Below are positions 1-7,390 of a stretch of 64,000 nucleotides of DNA, piece after piece. The stretch is from a bacterium (GTDB lineage: Bacteria; Pseudomonadota; Alphaproteobacteria; Sphingomonadales; Sphingomonadaceae). The notes below the pieces were generated by a model that made no database searches, was not told the origin of the DNA, and saw only the letters and a program-made list of their open reading frames with translations. The stretch spans positions 25,968 to 89,967 of the forward strand of contig JAVBXL010000156.1 of assembly GCA_030824575.1 (NCBI GenBank), given 5' to 3'. Position 1 is the first letter of the stretch. Each line of letters starts with the position of its first letter. The position numbers and the translations under genes are program-made.

Positions 1-216
1 GACGGTGCCCTTCTTGGCGCAAGTTTTGTTGCCCTTCGCAATGATCAACCGGAAACTGTCTGGCCGTTGCCGCTTGCCGAGGCTGAACCACTGGTCGTCT
101 TGCTGGGCGACGAGCGGCCCGAAGGACGTGACCTGCCGCCGCCTGCTGTTGGCGATATCGATGGCGATGAACTTGATCGCGACGCCGGGCGCCGAGCTAG
201 CCCTGACGGAGCCTAA
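1..216 (+). CDS. C-terminal end of an unidentified protein (partial)
   Basis: The frame is open from the first base of the window and closes with TAA at 214-216, leaving 71 residues of a C-terminus. The tail is rich in Asp, Arg and Pro and carries no motif I recognise. The next gene starts only 2 nt after the stop, so the two are probably co-transcribed. The overlapping frame that starts at base 5 is more Cys/Arg/Trp-rich and looks like a shadow. No function is assigned. Confidence 0.5.
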   Translation, partial: DGALLGASFVALRNDQPETVWPLPLAEAEPLVVLLGDERPEGRDLPPPAVGDIDGDELDRDAGRRASPDGA

Positions 217-218
217 CT

Positions 219-1376
219 GTGACAACGAAAGGCAACACACCGGACCGCGGTCCGGGCGATGGTGCGCGCATGTTTCATGGTGACAAGCTAAGGCTGGCTC
301 GCCTGCTTGCCGGTCTTTCGCTGGATGAGCTGGGCGGGATGGTGGCCACGAGCCGGCAGTTCGTTCATCAACTTGAGACTGGCGCCAAGGATCCCACGGA
401 AGAGATGCGAGATGCGCTGGCCGCGGCCTTGTCGGTGAAGCCGACGTTTTTCGCCGCGCCCGCGATCAATCCCGTTCGCGAGGAAGATTGTCATTTCCGA
501 CGGCTTGCGAGCGCACCCCGCGGGTTGGTCGCTCAAGCAGTGGCGCGCGGTACTGCGGTAGAGACATTGGTAAACGGGCTTGAGACGCTGGTGCGATTGC
601 CGGACGTGGATTTCCCTGAAGCAGCGCGGCCCGAGGGAGCCGATGCGATCGAGCGCCTCGCCGAGGATGCGCGGCTACATTGGGGGCTAGGCATCGACGG
701 GCCGATCACTAGCATGACCCGCGTCCTGGAAAATGCCGGTGCAGTGGTCGTCCAGTTCGACGATCTCACGGATCGGATCGACGCGTTGTCGATGGCCCGG
801 CGTCGGCCGATCGTCGTACGTTCGACTGCGAAGGCCGCAGGTGCGCGGCTACGCTTCGATCTCGCGCACGAGGCTGCTCATCTGATCATGCATCAGGGCG
901 TCATCACCGGCGATAATGTTACCGAAGGAGAAGCGCACCGTTTCGCCAGTGCCTTCCTGATCCCTCGAAGCGCCTTTGCTCGCGAATTTCCACGGACTAG
1001 GAGGGCGCTCGACTGGAACGCGCTGTTCGCAATGAAGCTGCGATGGAAGGTCTCAGTGCGCGCCATCGCGCGGCGCGCGTTCGATCTTGGCCTTATCGAT
1101 GCTGCACAATATCGCACTGCCAATATTCAGCTGGTGAAGACCGGACAGGCGAAGACGGAGCGGTATGACGACCGCATCCTGATTGAGGAACCGGAATTGT
1201 TGAATTCAGCCGTTGCATGGCTTGCGAACAAGAATAGTGCCGGGATGCATCGATTGCTTGCTGATCTCGGTATGGCGCCAGCGTTGTTCACCCGCCTCAC
1301 CGGACAAATCCTGCCCGACCTCCCGGACAATGTCGTTTCATTCCTGACTGTAGGCGCAAAAAGGCTCTCGTCATGA
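219..1376 (+). CDS. XRE-family HTH / ImmA-IrrE family metallopeptidase
   Basis: A 385-residue two-domain protein with a GTG start 2 nt after the preceding stop. Residues about 22-75 form a Cro/CI-type helix-turn-helix. A zinc-peptidase motif HEAAH stands at residues 217-221 inside a DLAHEAAHLIMH context, as in the COG2856 ImmA/IrrE family. Members of this family act as metal-dependent peptidases that cleave a partner repressor, or regulate together with an antitoxin. The fused HTH suggests that DNA binding and proteolysis sit in one polypeptide here. The stretch after residue 260 has no motif I recognise. An internal ATG (residue 18) just before the HTH is an alternative start. The substrate is unknown; it could be a phage or ICE regulator, or the unidentified upstream protein. 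Confidence 0.85.
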   Translation: MTTKGNTPDRGPGDGARMFHGDKLRLARLLAGLSLDELGGMVATSRQFVHQLETGAKDPTEEMRDALAAALSVKPTFFAAPAINPVREEDCHFRRLASAPRGLVAQAVARGTAVETLVNGLETLVRLPDVDFPEAARPEGADAIERLAEDARLHWGLGIDGPITSMTRVLENAGAVVVQFDDLTDRIDALSMARRRPIVVRSTAKAAGARLRFDLAHEAAHLIMHQGVITGDNVTEGEAHRFASAFLIPRSAFAREFPRTRRALDWNALFAMKLRWKVSVRAIARRAFDLGLIDAAQYRTANIQLVKTGQAKTERYDDRILIEEPELLNSAVAWLANKNSAGMHRLLADLGMAPALFTRLTGQILPDLPDNVVSFLTVGAKRLSS

Positions 1377-1389
1377 CCACCGGTTTCAT

Positions 1390-1655
1390 CTCCAGCGCGA
1401 TCACCAGCTCGACCTCATGATGCAGGTCCTGCGTGCGCGACGGAAAGGCAAGGTCCGCGCCGCTCGGCACGATTGCATCGGCGGGCTTGGTGAAGAAGAA
1501 CGGCTCCTGCCGGTCAGGGTCCGATCCCATCTTGCGGGCATGGTCGGCATAATCTGTCCCACGCAGAAGATACGCCGGACTGGAAAGCGTGCCTTGCTGC
1601 CAAGAATGGCAATGGATGGGGCGACGACAATCGGAAGCGCAGGGCTGCTGGTCAT
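1390..1655 (-). pseudogene. Truncated, frameshifted fumarylacetoacetate hydrolase family N-terminus
   Basis: Read on the minus strand, this encodes the typical start of an FAH-family hydrolase in two frames. The first frame gives FPVRRIFCVGQ. After a one-base loss near position 1553, the second frame gives YADHARKMGSDPDRQEPFFF and then FPSRTQDLHHEVELVIAL. The FAH signatures CVGxNYADH and HHExELV are visible once the frames are joined. The sequence then stops resembling the family at about 1393, directly beside the stop of the XRE-ImmA gene, so roughly the last two thirds of the enzyme are missing. This is a gene remnant left by a rearrangement, probably of a fumarylpyruvate hydrolase-like enzyme. 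Confidence 0.75.
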
Positions 1656-1743
1656 AACGGGCGGCCTTTCAAATCTGGACGGCTTCCTATGACGGGGTTG
1701 CGAGCCGTGGACAATCGCCTGTGCGCTCGGCTATCGGCACGCC

Positions 1744-1953
1744 ATGAGCATCACAGCCACCATCATGAACGCTGCCACCAGTCGGCCCATCCAGAAGATG
1801 ATTTTCGGTCGTATGCCCCAGCGCTATGCCACCTTCACCCTCGAATCGGGTGAGCGGGTCACGGCCGAGCGCATCGATGTCGGTAAGCCCGCGCCCGGCA
1901 AGTTCGCATCCCCTGTCGATATCTGGGTGACGGTCAAGCAGCCCGCTCTTTGA
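1744..1953 (+). CDS. Small hypothetical protein
   Basis: A 69-residue frame with an ATG start; its stop codon lies in the loop of a hairpin (arms 1941-1947 and 1954-1960, seven perfect pairs, no T tract after it). The composition is plausible for a soluble protein (mixed charge, a run FTLESGERVTAERIDVGKP), but I recognise no family and see no clear Shine-Dalgarno. It lies between two degraded or unassigned loci, so it may itself be a fragment. Low confidence. Confidence 0.3.
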   Translation: MSITATIMNAATSRPIQKMIFGRMPQRYATFTLESGERVTAERIDVGKPAPGKFASPVDIWVTVKQPAL

Positions 1954-2017
1954 AGCGGGCGTTCTGGGCGGCCGTGTAAACAGCTGCCGCACCGCTTCAG
2001 TGAGATCGACGCGCGTC

Positions 2018-2428
2018 TCAGCGGCCAGGGAGCGCCGGAGAACCGATGCCCGCGGCCCGCACGACCCGATACATGTCGGCGCGCTCCGCCATCCTTGCGA
2101 CCAGCCACGCAAGATGACCGGCTGCATCCTGCGGCAGCAGGGTGCCCACGGTCTCGTAAAGCAGGCGCTGATATCCCAGATCATCCCGCGCCAATATATC
2201 GCCCAAATGGCGTATGGCTTCGCCGTGGGCGACCGGTACCTTGTCCTGCGCCTCGCTCCAGACCAGCGTCACCGCGGCCGTCATTTCCTGCGCGGCATAA
2301 TAACCGCTGTCGAGACCCTCACCCAGCGATAGCGCAGCCAGCGCGCTGCGTATGTCGGGCAGATCCGGGTCATTGACCGCATCGATCAGCGGCAGGTTGA
2401 AGTCGTAATTGGCTAGCCAGGCGCGCAT
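2018..2428 (-). CDS. Hypothetical protein
   Basis: A 136-residue, mostly alpha-helical, acidic protein beginning MRAWLANYDFNLPLIDAV. I chose the ATG at 2428 because the sequence upstream loses coding character; an ATG nine codons further upstream is also possible. The segments LPDIRSALAALSLGEG and YYAAQEMTAAVTLVWSEAQ suggest packed helices. No signal peptide or membrane segment is visible. I do not recognise the family; a distant relation to DUF4259-like proteins is a guess only. Confidence 0.45.
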   Translation of the reverse strand: MRAWLANYDFNLPLIDAVNDPDLPDIRSALAALSLGEGLDSGYYAAQEMTAAVTLVWSEAQDKVPVAHGEAIRHLGDILARDDLGYQRLLYETVGTLLPQDAAGHLAWLVARMAERADMYRVVRAAGIGSPALPGR

Positions 2429-2941
2429 GGAAGGTCCCCGTTGAAGCTTGGTCATCATAAGAACATATTGGCAACATGAGATCAAGCGGTGTGGAGCCGT
2501 CAGGGACCGCGCGCGACACATGCTCGAGGGCCGGCGCAGGTGATCGAGCGCCAGCAGGCATGTTCAAGGTTGCAGCAAGGAGGGGTTTTGGCGGATGCCC
2601 GCGTCGCGGGCACCGGGGCTCTTGTCGGAGCTGCGCTCCGATCGGGCCCGGCTGCGCCGGTCCCGTCCCTTCGGGCTTCGATCCCCTTCCGGGAAAAGCA
2701 ATGGCGAAGGGCCTGCCGGGGGAGGGTGGTGCGGTCGGTCGGCCCGTGCAGCGGGCATGGGAGGCCAGCCTGCCCGATACTCTCTGTTGGACGTGAAATC
2801 ATAGATGCCCATTGCGATGGGGAGAATGGGCGGCTGCCTGGTGCCTTCGAGCGAGACCAGCGCCAGCCCCCAGAGAAAAGGAGGGTCTTTGAAGAGTGTC
2901 GCCGAAATGGGTTCGGAGAGACATTCGCAAAGGATATGCAC
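2429..2941. other. Non-coding GC-rich stretch before the DUF736 gene
   Basis: About 510 bases without a convincing gene. Long frames cross it on both strands, but their translations are Arg/Pro/Gly-rich and differ in type from the flanking genes. The final part (about 2870-2941) is more A-rich and ends in an AAAGGA ribosome-binding sequence for the next gene, so the promoter probably lies here. A similar GC-rich spacer precedes the second DUF2493 gene. Confidence 0.4.
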
Positions 2942-3397
2942 ATGAACATCGGTGAAATCAAGCAGCAGAACGGGCGTCTGATTGGCGCTATCGCCACGCG
3001 CAGCATCGACTTGCCCAAGGTAGGATTGCGAGCAGTTGCAAGTCAGAACGAGCGTGCCCCGATTTATGAAATCGTGACGTTCAATGGCAATCGTTGGGTC
3101 CAGATTGGCGCGCTGTGGGAACAGACCTCAAACGCCACGGGCGAGGCCTTTCTGCAGGGTTCAATTGACGATCCGAGCTTTCCCGAACCTCTCCCCCTCG
3201 CGCTCTTCGGGACGGACGAGGAAGGCTACCGCGTCGCCTGGCGGCGGCCGCAGCGCCGGGATGATTTCGGACCGGCCACGCGCGGCAGCCGGAGCGGGGA
3301 CGCACCGTCGGGCGGCGGCTTCGGCGGGAGCACGGCGGGTGCCGATGGTGCTTTGATGGGCGCGGCCGGGGAGCTCAACGACGAAATCCCGTTCTGA
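2942..3397 (+). CDS. DUF736 family protein
   Basis: A 151-residue protein. The first 105 residues fit the DUF736 family: an N-terminal beta strand NGRLIGAIATRSIDL, the core VTFNGNRWVQIGALWEQTS, and the hallmark LDDPSFP-like segment GSIDDPSFPEPL followed by LFGTDEEGYRVAWRRP. The C-terminal 45 residues are Gly/Ser/Arg-rich and probably disordered. The ATG at 2942 is preceded by AAAGGA at good spacing. DUF736 genes sit on alphaproteobacterial plasmids and ICEs beside conjugation genes, as here. Their molecular role is not established; the fold suggests a small beta-barrel that might bind nucleic acid, which is inference. Confidence 0.85.
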   Translation: MNIGEIKQQNGRLIGAIATRSIDLPKVGLRAVASQNERAPIYEIVTFNGNRWVQIGALWEQTSNATGEAFLQGSIDDPSFPEPLPLALFGTDEEGYRVAWRRPQRRDDFGPATRGSRSGDAPSGGGFGGSTAGADGALMGAAGELNDEIPF

Positions 3398-3474
3398 CGA
3401 CAGACGCAGGCCGGGGGTGCTTCGCGCGCTCCCGGCCCTTGGTCCCTCAACTGCTTTTACAAGGACATGTCGTC

Positions 3475-4476
3475 ATGACACAGCATCAACCCATCCGCAG
3501 GATCGACCGCTTTGCAGACCTGCCCACCCTCTATGCCGAGATCACCGCCACCCCCGAGTTCCAGGCCGCCTTTGGCGAACCGCTTGGCCTTTCCATCGTC
3601 GAATTTGGAGACGAGCCGGGCGAACATGAGATGCCCGAGCCGCTCGCGGCCCAGGCGGAATGCGGCGGCGTCATCGCTGCCATTTTCGACCTGTTTACGG
3701 GCACGAGGCTCGAGCCGCTCGCAGCCGAAATCGCCTGGGGCTTCGTCAACAGCTTCCATTTTACAGCCGGCAAACTCGAACGGCGCGAACAGGCGCTGGC
3801 CGACGAGGTGGGGGACATGGCCCGTCGTCAGGACCCCTCCGAAGTGTTCAACCGGGAGATGGAGGACAAGCAGCTTCTCTGCCAATCGACCACGGAACAG
3901 CGCGAGGCGATAGAGTGCATGCGCGACTATGCCGCCGAAATGTATCGGGCGCTGAGCGGTTGGCCCTGGTCGCCCGCGCGGGGCACGAAGGCGTCGTCCG
4001 CCTCAAGCGCAAGCCAGATCGCGGCGCTCGATTTCCTGCGTGCCCGGCAGATCGCTACCCGTGAGCGGCATGCGCCGCAAGGCCCGATCGTCGTGGTGTC
4101 GGGACCCGCCACCTGGCACGACTGGGCCAAGATCTGGGAGCGGCTCGATGAGATCAAGCGCCGCGTGCCGCACATGACGCTGGTGACGACCGGGCAGCGC
4201 AAGGGCGTTGACCAGATTGCTGCGGCATGGGCGGCGCGCAAGGGCAACGGCGTGCCGCTGGTGGCCTACGGCCTCTTCGGCGGCGGCCGTAAGGCACCCT
4301 TCACGCGTAATCGCAAACTCGCTGAGCTGCGCCCCGTCGAGGCGATCCTGTGCGAGGGGTCGGGACTGCAAGCGAACCTGTACCAGGTCCTGCGTGAGGC
4401 CGGCACGCCGATCCATGCCTTCCGTGTCAGCGATCAGGCGCCTGCGCAGCAGAAGCCAAAGCGCATGCCAGTTTGA
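3475..4476 (+). CDS. DUF2493 (SLOG-like) domain protein, copy 1
   Basis: A 333-residue protein. The C-terminal part (about 200-320) has a Rossmann-like pattern: IVVVSGPATWHDW, MTLVTTGQRKGVDQIAAAWA and PVEAILCEGSGLQANL. This is typical of DUF2493, related to the SLOG nucleotide-binding superfamily. The N-terminal half is helical (QLLCQSTTEQREAIECMRDYAAEMYRAL). The ATG at 3475 follows AAGGAC at about 9 nt. It lies 77 nt after the DUF736 gene and just before the DUF6117 gene, a common order on sphingomonad plasmids. A second copy lies at 5205-6149. SLOG domains bind nucleotides or nucleotide-derived ligands; the ligand here is unknown. Confidence 0.85.
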   Translation: MTQHQPIRRIDRFADLPTLYAEITATPEFQAAFGEPLGLSIVEFGDEPGEHEMPEPLAAQAECGGVIAAIFDLFTGTRLEPLAAEIAWGFVNSFHFTAGKLERREQALADEVGDMARRQDPSEVFNREMEDKQLLCQSTTEQREAIECMRDYAAEMYRALSGWPWSPARGTKASSASSASQIAALDFLRARQIATRERHAPQGPIVVVSGPATWHDWAKIWERLDEIKRRVPHMTLVTTGQRKGVDQIAAAWAARKGNGVPLVAYGLFGGGRKAPFTRNRKLAELRPVEAILCEGSGLQANLYQVLREAGTPIHAFRVSDQAPAQQKPKRMPV

Positions 4477-4549
4477 CGATCTGCCGGCAGCGTTTTCCTC
4501 TGGTCCAGGCCGCAAAACGGTCTGGACCGTGTCCAGCATGGAGGCCCAC

Positions 4550-4789
4550 ATGGCTATTCCAGACCATCATGTGAAGAATTTTCAGACTTTGATACGCGCC
4601 GCCGAAGATGGCAATCTCGCGCTGATGGAATGTCGCGACGCCGTCACCGGCGAAAAGCGTTTCGTGCTTTGTGGCGTCAGCCGGGATGGCAATGACTATG
4701 TCATGACGCCCTTCGGCCATCTTGCCGAGGGTAACCCGTTCGAAGCCTATGTGCCGCCAGACAGCCGGCCATTTGGCGCTCCCCATTGA
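4550..4789 (+). CDS. DUF6117 family small protein
   Basis: A 79-residue protein beginning MAIPDHHVKNFQTLIRAA and ending with YVMTPFGHLAEGNPFEAYVPP, a pattern I associate with the plasmid-borne DUF6117 family. The ATG at 4550 follows GGAGG at a spacing of 5. It is 73 nt downstream of the DUF2493 gene, is followed by a clear terminator, and so probably closes the DUF736-DUF2493 transcription unit. Its function is unknown. Confidence 0.75.
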   Translation: MAIPDHHVKNFQTLIRAAEDGNLALMECRDAVTGEKRFVLCGVSRDGNDYVMTPFGHLAEGNPFEAYVPPDSRPFGAPH

Positions 4790-4821
4790 GCGGGAAGTTT
4801 ACCGCGCTCATGAGGTTTCTG

Positions 4822-4854
4822 GACCGGCTGCGCTGCGCGTTGCCGGTCTTTTTT
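4822..4854 (+). terminator. Rho-independent terminator after the DUF6117 gene
   Basis: Perfect 7-bp stem (GACCGGC at 4822-4828, GCCGGTC at 4842-4848) with a 13-nt loop, followed directly by six T residues. It lies 33 nt after the stop codon. Confidence 0.8.
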
Positions 4855-5204
4855 ATGGGCTGTGCAGGGCGAGGGTTCGCGCTTGAAAGGGTCAGCGACG
4901 GAGAGGGTGTGACAAGATCCCAGCGTCGCCGGGGGCATCGAGCCCCCGCCAACGCTTGCCTCTTCTTCTCTCAACGTGTCGGAAGTATGGCACGGGGTCA
5001 CCGCCGGCCTCAAGGACGACGGGGCCCCACCATTTTTCCTGGCGGGTGACGCCGGCGCGCCATCGTGAGACCTGGTCGCGCCAGAAAAAATCGTGACCCC
5101 CATCGCCGCTGCGCGGTCGCGGCTGCGCCGCGCTCCTTGACCCCGTCGGCCGGAGCCCGTGCCGAAAAGAGAACCTCTTGAAGAGATTTTCAAAGGAGGT
5201 TTCG
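4855..5204. other. Non-coding spacer between the DUF6117 gene and the second DUF2493 gene
   Basis: About 350 GC-rich bases without a convincing gene. It contains a perfect 7-bp hairpin (4930-4936 with 4942-4948, loop of five) and ends with a strong AAGGAGG ribosome-binding site at 5191-5197. A promoter for the next gene is expected here but I could not pick out hexamers. Confidence 0.4.
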
Positions 5205-6149
5205 ATGACTTATACAACTTCATCCACCAGCCACGACCGTTTTGCACAGGCCTTCACCGAGACAGTCAATCAATACCGTATCATCCCGGGCGAAGATCCG
5301 ACCGACGCGCCGATGCCCGACCCGGTTGCAGTCGAGCATGCGACCGAAATGCTCGTGCGCACCATCTTCGATGTGCTGCAGGATAGCCGGCTCGAAAGCA
5401 TCGCAGACCGGATCGCCTGGGGTGTCGTGCATAGCCTGTATAAGGTCACCGAACAGATAGAGGGACAGGCCGACAAGGCAGCGATGAGCGTCAAGGCGCT
5501 GATCCGCCAAGCCGATGGCAGCGAGGTCGGGACCCGGGAACTGGAGGAGGCGCAGCAACTCTGTCAGTCGCTGGACGAAACGCGTGATGCCCTGGCCTGC
5601 ATGCGCGACCACGCCGCTGCCACCTATCTCGCCGAAACCGGGAAACCATGGGCGGCACCGCGGGCATCGCTCACATCTTCCAAGCGCACCGCATCGGTGG
5701 TGGCCGCGACGGACTTTCTGGCGGCACGACGGCAGCGCAAGATCGACGCGCACGCGCCGCAAGGGCCGGTCGTCATCTTCTCGGGCGGGCAGGTCTGGGA
5801 GGACCATCGGCTGCTCTACGACCGGCTGGATGCGATCCGTGCGCGCATGCCGGGCATGATCCTGGCGACGACCGCGCAGGACAAAGGGTGCGACGCCATT
5901 GCCGCTGCCTGGGCCGCGCGCAGCGGGTGCAAGCTCATCGCCTTCACCCTCAACCGCCGCCTTGGCAACCGGGCGGGATTTGCCCGTAACGAACAACTGC
6001 TCGGGTTACGGCCAGTGGAAGCCATCGTGTGTGAAGGGTCGGGCCTTCAGTCCCATCTGGCGCGCGAAGTCCGCAAGCAGGGCATCCCCGCGCATTTCTT
6101 CCGGCTGGCAGACCAGAATAGCGGACAAGAACCGAAGGGCGCTGTCTGA
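5205..6149 (+). CDS. DUF2493 (SLOG-like) domain protein, copy 2
   Basis: A 314-residue paralogue of the 3475-4476 product. Shared landmarks are QQLCQSLDETRDALACMRDHAA, HAPQGPVVIFSGG, MILATTAQDKGCDAIAAAWAA and LRPVEAIVCEGSGLQSHL. The order of the helical N-terminal half and the nucleotide-binding-like C-terminal half is the same. The ATG at 5205 has an excellent AAGGAGG site 7 nt upstream; an in-frame ATG at 5178 lacks one. The gene has its own terminator, so it is an independent unit. The two copies have diverged well beyond a recent duplication, which suggests they were kept for separate roles. Confidence 0.85.
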   Translation: MTYTTSSTSHDRFAQAFTETVNQYRIIPGEDPTDAPMPDPVAVEHATEMLVRTIFDVLQDSRLESIADRIAWGVVHSLYKVTEQIEGQADKAAMSVKALIRQADGSEVGTRELEEAQQLCQSLDETRDALACMRDHAAATYLAETGKPWAAPRASLTSSKRTASVVAATDFLAARRQRKIDAHAPQGPVVIFSGGQVWEDHRLLYDRLDAIRARMPGMILATTAQDKGCDAIAAAWAARSGCKLIAFTLNRRLGNRAGFARNEQLLGLRPVEAIVCEGSGLQSHLAREVRKQGIPAHFFRLADQNSGQEPKGAV

Positions 6150-6158
6150 CGAAGGCAA

Positions 6159-6197
6159 GGGACGGCGGGAGCATCATGCTCTCGTCGTCCCTTTTTT
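6159..6197 (+). terminator. Rho-independent terminator after DUF2493 copy 2
   Basis: GGGACGGCGGGAGC at 6159-6172 pairs with GCTCTCGTCGTCCC at 6178-6191 using two G-U pairs, followed by six T residues (6192-6197). Confidence 0.8.
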
Positions 6198-6300
6198 GTC
6201 TCGACCTATCAATATCGCCCCACTCGGGAACCCGGCAAGCCGGGTCCGTCGCGATGCGATGCGCAACCGGAAACAGGCGGTCGCGGCCAGCTGCGCGCGG

Positions 6301-6597
6301 TTACACCGTGCTCGCTGCAGGGACGCCTTTGGCGGTTGATTTTGATGAAGGCGGCTTCCTTTCGGAAGCCGGAGGCATCGCTTTCAGCGCTGCGAAGCTT
6401 GCCTCTCCACCAACCCTTATGGCTTCTGTCAGCAGGTCCTTGAAAATGCGCTCGCTCAAGGCCTCCACCGGGAGGTCTCGAACAATATCGGCATATTTGC
6501 CGCGCAAGGCGCGGCGGGCTGTTTCTACCTCTTGTGCGGCCCGGCGCTGACGCGCTTCGAGTTCGGCAAGGCGCTCGCGTTCTGAAAGTTTCGGCAT
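6301..6597 (-). CDS. Small coiled-coil plasmid protein
   Basis: A 98-residue protein on the minus strand. Residues 5-35 form a charged coiled coil (ERERLAELEARQRRAAQEVETARRAL without helix breakers), followed by a second helix and a Pro/Ser/Lys-rich tail. The ATG at 6597 is preceded by AGGA at a spacing of 6; the ATG two codons upstream would abut the AGGA. Size, composition and position beside the transfer operon recall the small TraD/MobC-like or DUF6437-type accessory proteins of alphaproteobacterial plasmids, but I cannot assign one firmly. It points away from the transfer operon, with the candidate oriT between them. Confidence 0.6.
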   Translation of the reverse strand: MPKLSERERLAELEARQRRAAQEVETARRALRGKYADIVRDLPVEALSERIFKDLLTEAIRVGGEASFAALKAMPPASERKPPSSKSTAKGVPAASTV

Positions 6598-7042
6598 GAT
6601 CATTCCTGTCTTAAGGTGGTCTGCCCGCCGATCAGGATAATCCAACATCGCAGGTTTTCGTGCAAGACCATTTCAAAGAGAAGAACCCCTCCGGGGAGCC
6701 ACGCCCGTGCCCGGTCGAGGCTGGCGCAGCGGCAGGCCGCTGCGAAGGAGCAGACGCACGGCGCGAGGCCGTTTGTAATGCACCCTACGCACGGGTGCTG
6801 CCGCGCATTATCGGTTGCAAAATCAAGAGGATAGCGTGGGAATACATGTATTCATTTCAGATGGCATTTTGTGGTCCGGGGACCACTAGCCCCGGTCAGA
6901 CCGCCTCAGAACCTATAATTTGCTAGGAATGCGGGTCGTGGTCCATGTGACACCGCAGCCGCGTTTGTAAAAGACGGGATTTGTGGGTATAAGGGCAACG
7001 CTTTACGACATTTGACGGGGCTCCACTTGATGGAGTGGCCCT
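6598..7042. other. Candidate origin of transfer (oriT) region
   Basis: A 445-nt gene-free region directly upstream of a TrwA-TrwB-TrwC ordered operon, where R388-type elements carry oriT. It is less GC-rich than the flanks and full of dyads: a perfect 12-bp palindrome at 6841-6852 (AATACATGTATT), GTGGTCC/GGACCAC at 6871-6886, and the overlapping CCGGGG/CCCCGG pair at 6876-6895. CTCCA/TGGAG at 7021-7035 covers the ribosome-binding site of the first operon gene. No nic site could be matched to a known consensus by eye, so the assignment rests on position and structure. Confidence 0.45.
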
Positions 7043-7390
7043 GTGGTCAAACTCAACTTCCGTATCGACGATGCGCTGCATACGCGCCTGGTGCGGCGCG
7101 CCAATGACGCTGACCTTACCCTTTCCCAATTCTCGAGATCTGTCTTGGCGCAGGCCGCCGATCCTGATCGTGGCTATATTTTCACGTCGAATGACGAAAT
7201 CCTGGCGACCTGTCTCCAGATCTATTCGATCCTTGTAGTCGCAGTCGGTCGCCGCTCCCCCGAGGCAATCGAGCAAGGAATGGAGGAGGCGCGCATCCTC
7301 CTCGAACAGCGCGGACTGCTCGCGCCTCAGCCGGATGAAGGCGGCGGCTTTGCCACACATGATCCTCGTTCGCAGGGTGACCGGCGATGA
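7043..7390 (+). CDS. Ribbon-helix-helix protein, TrwA-like accessory of the relaxosome
   Basis: A 115-residue protein with a GTG start. The N-terminus VKLNFRIDDALHTRLVRRANDADLTLSQFSRSVL matches the beta-strand plus two-helix pattern of Arc/MetJ/CopG ribbon-helix-helix DNA-binding proteins. A helical stretch with EAIEQGMEEARILLEQRG follows and would serve oligomerisation. In R388 the gene order oriT-trwA(RHH)-trwB-trwC is the same as here, so I infer that it binds the adjacent palindromes, helps relaxase nicking and represses its own operon. Its stop overlaps the next start by 4 nt (ATGA), indicating translational coupling. Confidence 0.75.
   Translation: MVKLNFRIDDALHTRLVRRANDADLTLSQFSRSVLAQAADPDRGYIFTSNDEILATCLQIYSILVVAVGRRSPEAIEQGMEEARILLEQRGLLAPQPDEGGGFATHDPRSQGDRR

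Noticed and set aside
2489..2941. N-terminal extension of the DUF736 reading frame
   Set aside because: The frame is open but its translation is not DUF736-like, and a ribosome-binding site with ATG lies at 2930-2944.
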